In this document: positions 59,700 through 64,000 of the stretch, piece after piece
How positions within the stretch are numbered: position 1 is the first letter of the stretch
Layout of the letters: each line of letters begins with the position of its first letter
Assembly (NCBI GenBank): GCA_051453625.1
Contig: JBOZIK010000001.1
Coordinates: forward strand, 265,146,298-265,210,297
Direction of reading: 5' to 3'
DNA: 64,000 bases
Origin: Welwitschia mirabilis
Lineage: Eukaryota > Gnetophyta > Gnetopsida > Welwitschiales
The notes under the pieces: generated by a model
The model's database searches: none
What the model was told of the DNA's origin: nothing
What the model saw: only the letters and a program-made list of their open reading frames with translations
Position numbers and translations under genes: made by a program

Positions 59700-59985
59700 A
59701 TGACCCATTAGAATACATTTGTAAAAATGTTTTAAGTCTTTTGTCATTGACTTTGAATGGATCATTATCCTTAAGACTAATAACCTTAACAAAATGATGT
59801 GAAAATATTTTTAATACTTAGAAAATACTAATGAATCCTAATACAAGTTTTATATAAAATTTTCATAACCTCAAATCATAAAAGAAAACTAAGTCATTAA
59901 TTTTAAAAATTTTCCTAAGGTTATTTTTACCATAGAAGTCTCTTATTATTAGGTTTTTAATATGATAGTTTTTATAAGCTTTATT
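59700..59985 (-). pseudogene. Integrase C-terminal domain remnant (right copy), minus strand
   Basis: Sister of 57340-57610 with the same readable blocks on the minus strand and different substitutions. No chromodomain follows, as expected for the OTA group. Confidence 0.78.
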
Positions 59986-60289
59986 TATAATTTATTACAA
60001 GTCTTTAATATGCACATGAGATTTACATATCACTCAAGTATAGAGGAGTCCTAAGACTACGAAAATCCTAGGGAGTTTTTATGGTTATTCCTTTAAAATA
60101 ACTCAAATAATATCATTACAAGGAATCATGATATACAATAAGTGATGGAAAAAATGTAAAAGTAGGTTAGAATAATAGGTAAATAATAATGAGAGAGAAA
60201 TTTAAGCAAAAGTAGTTGAGAAAAAGTAGGGATAATAAAGTGAAGAGGAAAAGAGATGAGATTGATAAGACAAAATAGAAGATTCTTAA

Positions 60290-60900
60290 CAATTCCTAAA
60301 TTATAAATATTAAATAAGATTATGGCTAATCTATTTAATGGATTAGAAAGATTCATGCTCTATATTAATATAAAGGTAATACAATTTTTTAAAAATAATC
60401 CTACAACGATAAATTCCAATAAAGGTATTATGGGTACTTTAGTAATCCTATAAAGCATCATTGAGGTCAAGTGACTAGTAATATCCATTAGATTTAATTA
60501 TTTTCTACAAAATTATCTTTATTCATGGTTTATAACTTCTACTTAACCATTTACGCATGTTATGGAGTTAGAATATTATGTATGAAACCAAATTTATTCA
60601 TAATGTTATTCATAATTATATTGTAAAAACACTTTTCTCTATTATTAATAATAGATTTATAATGGTAGTGGATAAGATATTCTCTTTTAAAAATATAAAA
60701 ACTACTATAGCATCAGATATTCTAATTAGAATATCTTCATACCACTTAGTAATATAATTAATGCAAACTAACATGTAGTAATAACTAAATGATAAGGAAA
60801 TAGCCCAACAACATCTATAATTCATACATTCAATTTTTAAAATAAGTAAAGAATGAAACATGTCTCTAATTTCAATACTTCCAAAGCATTAACACTTGTC
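60290..60900 (-). pseudogene. Integrase catalytic core remnant (right copy), minus strand
   Basis: An 81-codon minus-strand frame without stops (60616-60861) carries most of the core: 'SLLILKIECMNYRCCWAI', then 'YYYMLVCINYITKW' (YILVAVDYVSKW) and 'ISDAIVVFIFLKENI' (NDAxVVxxFLKxNIF). The catalytic Asp (WGIDFMGPF) is Cys here. 'EHESF', stop, 'SIK' near 60340 corresponds to EHKAYWAIK. Open over this length by chance of decay, not by function. Confidence 0.83.
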
Positions 60901-61129
60901 ATAAGAGTTGTAATACTTATAAGAATATTTAAAAGGAGGTACCTAATATAATCTAAATTGTAGAATCTAACAACATGTTTTTTTTTTTATAAAAATGTAT
61001 CCTTCATAAACTCCATCATGTGAAAACCTCAAAAAGCTTGGGTCTTTAGATTATGAATACATTTATGATTTATTAGAAAGAAAAGTTTCTACATGCTTCT
61101 TATTCTTGATCTCTATCTCATTTTATTGT

Positions 61130-61420
61130 ACTAGCAAAATTCATCTACTAAGCATAGATTTGGAGTATTTCTCAATCATTAGATATTTAAGAGTAGAATG
61201 ATCAATTAAAATAATGGTTTTTGAAATTATGATTTATGATATAAACTTTTCCATGATAAAGGCCATAACTCAAAGGTCATTTTTTGTTATTGTATAATTC
61301 ATTAAGGATAGTATAATATTTTACTAAAGTAGGAAATGACATATACTTTTTCATCTCTTATTTTTTATAAGGTAATTTATATAGCATAATTACTTACATG
61401 TTATCATAATTTAAAATAAA
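61130..61420 (-). pseudogene. RNase H remnant of the Athila/Tat-like element, minus strand
   Basis: Minus-strand blocks: 'NYTITKNDL', stop, 'VMAFIMEKF' (NYTTTEKELLAVVFALEKFR), 'SKTIILIDHSTLKYLM' (SKVIVYTDHAALKYLL), then 'EKYSKSMLSR', stop, 'ILLVQ', stop, 'NEIEIKNKK' (KKDAKPRLIRWILLLQEFDxEIxDKKG). Both stops after LSR and VQ stand where Trp (or Glu) is usual. Upstream, 'LFILNYDN' near 61420 corresponds to PFELMCDAS. Confidence 0.85.
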
Positions 61421-61499
61421 TAGACTAATTAGGAGGTTGTAAAATAAGGATTAAACTATGAAGAAATTTTAAGGTTTCAAATGCATATTATCATTTAGT

Positions 61500-61690
61500 A
61501 GCTTATTAAAATGATATATCTTTAATAAAAAGATCAGATAAAGGTTTGGAGATTTTAAAAAAGTATTTAACAAATCATCTATAATAACAAAAATATTAGA
61601 TAAAGGTTTAAAGATTTTAAAAAGTATTTAATAATTCATTGATAGTAACTAGAATTCATAAGAAAATATCTTACATTTTTAGTAATCTTA
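61500..61690 (-). pseudogene. RT-RNase H connection remnant, minus strand, partly duplicated
   Basis: Minus-strand reading gives 'YLPIAKITKNVRYFLMNSSY' followed by 'YQ', stop, 'IIKYF', matching LPxPxxVKxVRSFLGHAxFYRRFIKDFS, and again 'KISKPLSDLFIKD' (FSKIAxPLxxLLxKD). The FIK block occurs twice because of the 62-bp tandem duplication 61536-61658. Confidence 0.75.
61536..61658. repeat. 62-bp imperfect tandem duplication
   Basis: 'agataaaggttt..agatttt' starts at 61536 and again at 61598. The unit lies inside the RT-RNase H connection of the minus-strand element and duplicates its FIKxFxK block. Confidence 0.8.
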
Positions 61691-61856
61691 GCAATTGGAA
61701 GATAGATAATAAGTTAAACTCTAGTAGGTTCTATTTTTGTTTCCTTTTTATATACTACATGTTTTTAAAAAAAATACCCTTGTAACTATAAAATCCTATC
61801 TTTTACAATTAATTGCAAGAGTTTTTTATTTTTAATATGAAAAAATCAACTATAGA

Positions 61857-62317
61857 TGATTTGACTAAGTTTTACAATTTTCACTAGAAATAAATCAATA
61901 ATTCATAAATATTTCTATAAATTATTATTCATTTCAAAAATTTTCTTATCATAAAATGTTAAAAAATATTTAAAGCATTACATCGACTAAAGAGAATGTG
62001 TCTATAAAAAAACATTTTTTAAAAAAAATATAAATGTTGTCATNNNNNNNNNNNNNNNNNNNNNNNNNNNNNNNNNNNNNNNNNNNNNNNNNNNNNNNNN
62101 NNNNNNNNNNNNNNNNNNNNNNNNNNNNNNNNNNNNNNNNNNNTTTTACAATTTTCACTATAAATAAAACCATAATTCATAAATATTTCTACAAATTCTA
62201 TTCATTTCAAAAGTTTTCTTATCATAAAATGTTAACAAATAGTTAAAGCATTACATCAACTAAAGAGAATGTGTTTACCAAAAAAATGTTTTTAAAAAAA
62301 TATAAATGTTGTCATAT
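61857..62317. repeat. Duplicated segment pair flanking a 100-N gap (pair 23)
   Basis: 61871-62043 is repeated at 62144-62317 around the gap 62044-62143. It contains the RT palm of the minus-strand element, so RT motifs there appear twice. Confidence 0.85.
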
Positions 62318-62700
62318 TAATATTTAGGAGAAACTTCTATCTCATTATATCTTAAATATCATCTAAGAAATAATAGTATGTTTGAGCATTTTTAAAATTT
62401 TTAATGTTTGATCAACAAATGGTAAATAAAAGTGATTTTTACAAGTCATAATATTAAATTTCCTAAAGGCAATGTACATTCTCCATCCTATTTTTACTAT
62501 TCTTAAAATAAGATCATTGTTTTCATTTTAAGTAATTGTAATTTAAGAATTTTTAGGTATAATTTGAATATGAAAAAATCATTGACTATTAAAAATTAGA
62601 TAGATAACACTGTAATATAGTAACTTAAGAACTTTCTTTATTAAAGCTTTAAGCCTATGTTCAACTTCTCTACTAGGTTTAGAATTTTTATTCTAAATGA
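61860..62700 (-). pseudogene. Reverse transcriptase remnant of the Athila/Tat-like element, minus strand
   Basis: Minus-strand blocks in order: 'SREVEHRLKALIKKVLKLL' (RRLNPxMKEVVKKEVLKLL), 'VIYLIFNSQ', stop, 'FFHIQIIPKN' (IIYPISDSxWVSPVQVVPKK), 'GWRMYIAFRKFN' at 62488-62453 (GWRVCIDYRKLN), 'NHFYLPFVDQTLKIL' (DHFPLPFIDQMLERL), 'TTFIFF' and 'FSRCNALNIF' (TTFTCPFG and FGLCNAPATF). The catalytic box reads 'IYELLIYF' where FMDDFSVY is expected, so both catalytic Asp are lost. The match over many consecutive blocks makes the identity secure despite heavy decay. Confidence 0.87.
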
Positions 62701-62829
62701 ATTATATATATAAATTTCTTATATAATTTTAGAAACCAATCAGATCTTTCTCTAATGATATTACAAGTTTATAACAATAGGATAAGATTTTTCATTTCTT
62801 AAGAATGAATACTTTAAATCTTCCTAAAG

Positions 62830-62977
62830 AGGTTAAAGTTTAATAAGTAAGATACACTTTTCATCAAAAGGTTTCTTTTGTGGTGCATGGAGTGAAGGCT
62901 TAAAGGTTAAAGTTTAATAAGTAAGATACACTTTTCATCAAAAGGTTTCTTTTGTGGTGCATGGAGTGAAGGCTTAA
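62830..62977. repeat. Perfect 74-bp tandem duplication
   Basis: 62830-62903 and 62904-62977 are identical over all 74 bases. The surrounding element is strongly decayed, so this is a very recent event or an assembly error. Confidence 0.95.
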
Positions 62978-63147
62978 ATCTTAGTATTTATTATAATTCT
63001 TTATGTTTAGGATTTTCATACATTACAAGTGTTATTTCTTCATGTGGCTTACAAAGTCAATGATCTTCAATAGAATATGGTAACTTTGAAATATTATCCT
63101 TACCATTTTAAATTAAGTCAATATTTTCAATGCCATCCATATAGCTC

Positions 63148-63265
63148 TTCTTCATGATGTTTAAAACTTATAACTTTATTTTTATATTGTTAAACAATGT
63201 CTTAACTATGCCATTTCTACAATTGATTAAATAATTAAAAGTAGCAAGGAATGTTCCATCAAAAT
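63148..63265 (-). pseudogene. Aspartic protease C-terminal remnant, minus strand
   Basis: On the minus strand 'DGTFLATFNYLINCRNGIVK' matches the C-terminal LGRPFLATxNAxINCRNGxMKLSFGN block of Athila/Tat proteases, followed by 'NNIKIKL'. The Asp-containing active-site region would lie further right and was not recognised. Confidence 0.78.
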
Positions 63266-64000
63266 AAATGTCCCTTAGGGGTATCTTTCATTTATAACAA
63301 AATAAAGTTCATTACATAGTAAAATGTATTAACATGCATTAAACATCTTTTGCTAATCCCTTAAAAATATTTATTAAAGAATTCGTAAGTTATTCTTATT
63401 ATTTTAATCATTTAAATCAAGTTCCTTACATAGTGAATAGAGAACTAAGTACACTGTAGTTTGTAACTCTATACTTTTTTTCCTCTATTATTTTATTACT
63501 AATAGCACATGAAATACTTGGAAAATGAATATTTTTAAACTTAGATAGAAGTTTATTTTAAATAATAGGACTTACTTGTTGATCTAAATTTTCTTTTCTA
63601 ATCCCTTAACAGTAATCTTCCTTTTTAATAAGCATATANNNNNNNNNNNNNNNNNNNNNNNNNNNNNNNNNNNNNNNNNNNNNNNNNNNNNNNNNNNNNN
63701 NNNNNNNNNNNNNNNNNNNNNNNNNNNNNNNNNNNNNNATACTTTTTTAATTCTATTATTTTATTGCAAATAACACATAAAATACTTGGAAAATGAATAT
63801 TTTTAAACTTAGATAGAAGTTTATTTTAAATAATAGGACTTACTTGTTTATCTACAATTTTTTTTAAATTACTTAACATTCATCTTCCTTTTTACTAAGC
63901 ATATATCTTCAAGGAAATTAACATATGAGATACTTATTTAATAGCATCTAAAAGTGAAATGTTAATTTTTACTTTCTAAAAAATTTTCTAGTAATCTTAT
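63266..64000. repeat. Upstream part of the minus-strand element with duplicated pair (pair 24)
   Basis: 63467-63638 is repeated at 63739-63910 around the gap 63639-63738. On the minus strand this should be the region between gag and protease; no motif was readable. Confidence 0.7.

Larger units (their letters stand above)
56586..61165. repeat. Large duplicated segment pair flanking a 100-N gap (pair 22)
   Basis: 56586-58935 is repeated at 59036-61165 around the gap 58936-59035. Both copies contain the integrase of the minus-strand Athila/Tat-like element. The left copy has an extra 105-bp tandem unit at 57018-57227 and an internal 100-N gap (58076-58175) that is not needed, since its flanks overlap exactly. 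Confidence 0.9.
57340..64000 (-). mobile_element. Degenerate Ty3/gypsy element, Athila/Tat-like, minus strand
   Basis: Read from right to left on the minus strand: protease C-terminus (63265-63148), RT (62700-61860), RT-RNase H connection (61690-61500), RNase H (61420-61130), integrase (60900-59700), with a second copy of the integrase region at 58705-57340. This is the Ty3/gypsy order without a chromodomain, and the motifs are of the OTA group. Gag and the 5' LTR would lie beyond the right edge of the window; a 3' LTR was not identified on the left. Decay is stronger than in the chromovirus: the RT active site is lost. Confidence 0.85.

Overview
This window looks like plant nuclear intergenic DNA made almost entirely of old, decayed retrotransposons. 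It is very AT-rich (about three quarters A+T by eye), CpG is scarce, and I found no host protein-coding gene, rRNA, tRNA or CRISPR array. The identifiable protein remnants are all retroelement domains: Ty3/gypsy of two lineages, Ty1/copia, and a plant-type LINE. Such extreme AT content is rare in plants; holoparasites such as Rafflesiaceae are one known case, but the sequence alone does not identify the species.

Layout: 1-7015 is unassigned repeat sequence in two consecutive duplicated pairs. 7140-19046 is a plus-strand Ty3/gypsy element of the Athila/Tat (OTA) type: 5' LTR, decayed tRNA-Asp-type primer site, gag, zinc knuckle, protease, then only the C-terminal end of integrase, a long 3' region, polypurine tract and 3' LTR. 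RT, RNase H and the integrase core are missing. 19534-25635 is mostly unassigned. 23386-33810 holds minus-strand coding remnants (a gag-like protein in two copies, a pol-linker-like stretch, an unidentified piece near 26.8 kb) and three related terminal-repeat-like segments. 34082-34300 is a 20-bp minisatellite. 35011-41720 is a plus-strand Ty3/gypsy chromovirus with gag, protease, RT, RNase H, integrase, chromodomain, polypurine tract and LTR start, all decayed. 42427-50215 is unassigned AT-rich sequence in duplicated pairs. 51003-51860 is a LINE reverse transcriptase fragment. 55071-55540 is a minus-strand copia RNase H. 57340-63265 is a second Athila/Tat-like element on the minus strand, readable as protease, RT, RNase H, integrase from right to left.

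The strongest large-scale pattern is in the assembly. Of 26 gaps of exactly 100 N, 25 have the same sequence on both sides, either exact or diverged by roughly 10 percent, so the contig ends probably overlap and were not merged. The shorter odd-sized gaps behave differently: at two of them (41 N and 50 N) the sister copy supplies exactly the missing number of bases. Many apparent tandem duplications here are therefore probably alternative haplotypes, homeologs or sister repeat copies.

Most internal stop codons in the pol remnants sit where CAA, CAG, CGA or TGG would be expected, which fits C-to-T decay of methylated transposons. I did not find a convincing new biological system. The least explained items are the minus-strand gag-like protein, the self-complementary 20-bp repeat, and the 64-codon reading frame kept open in both copies near 42.5 and 43.4 kb.
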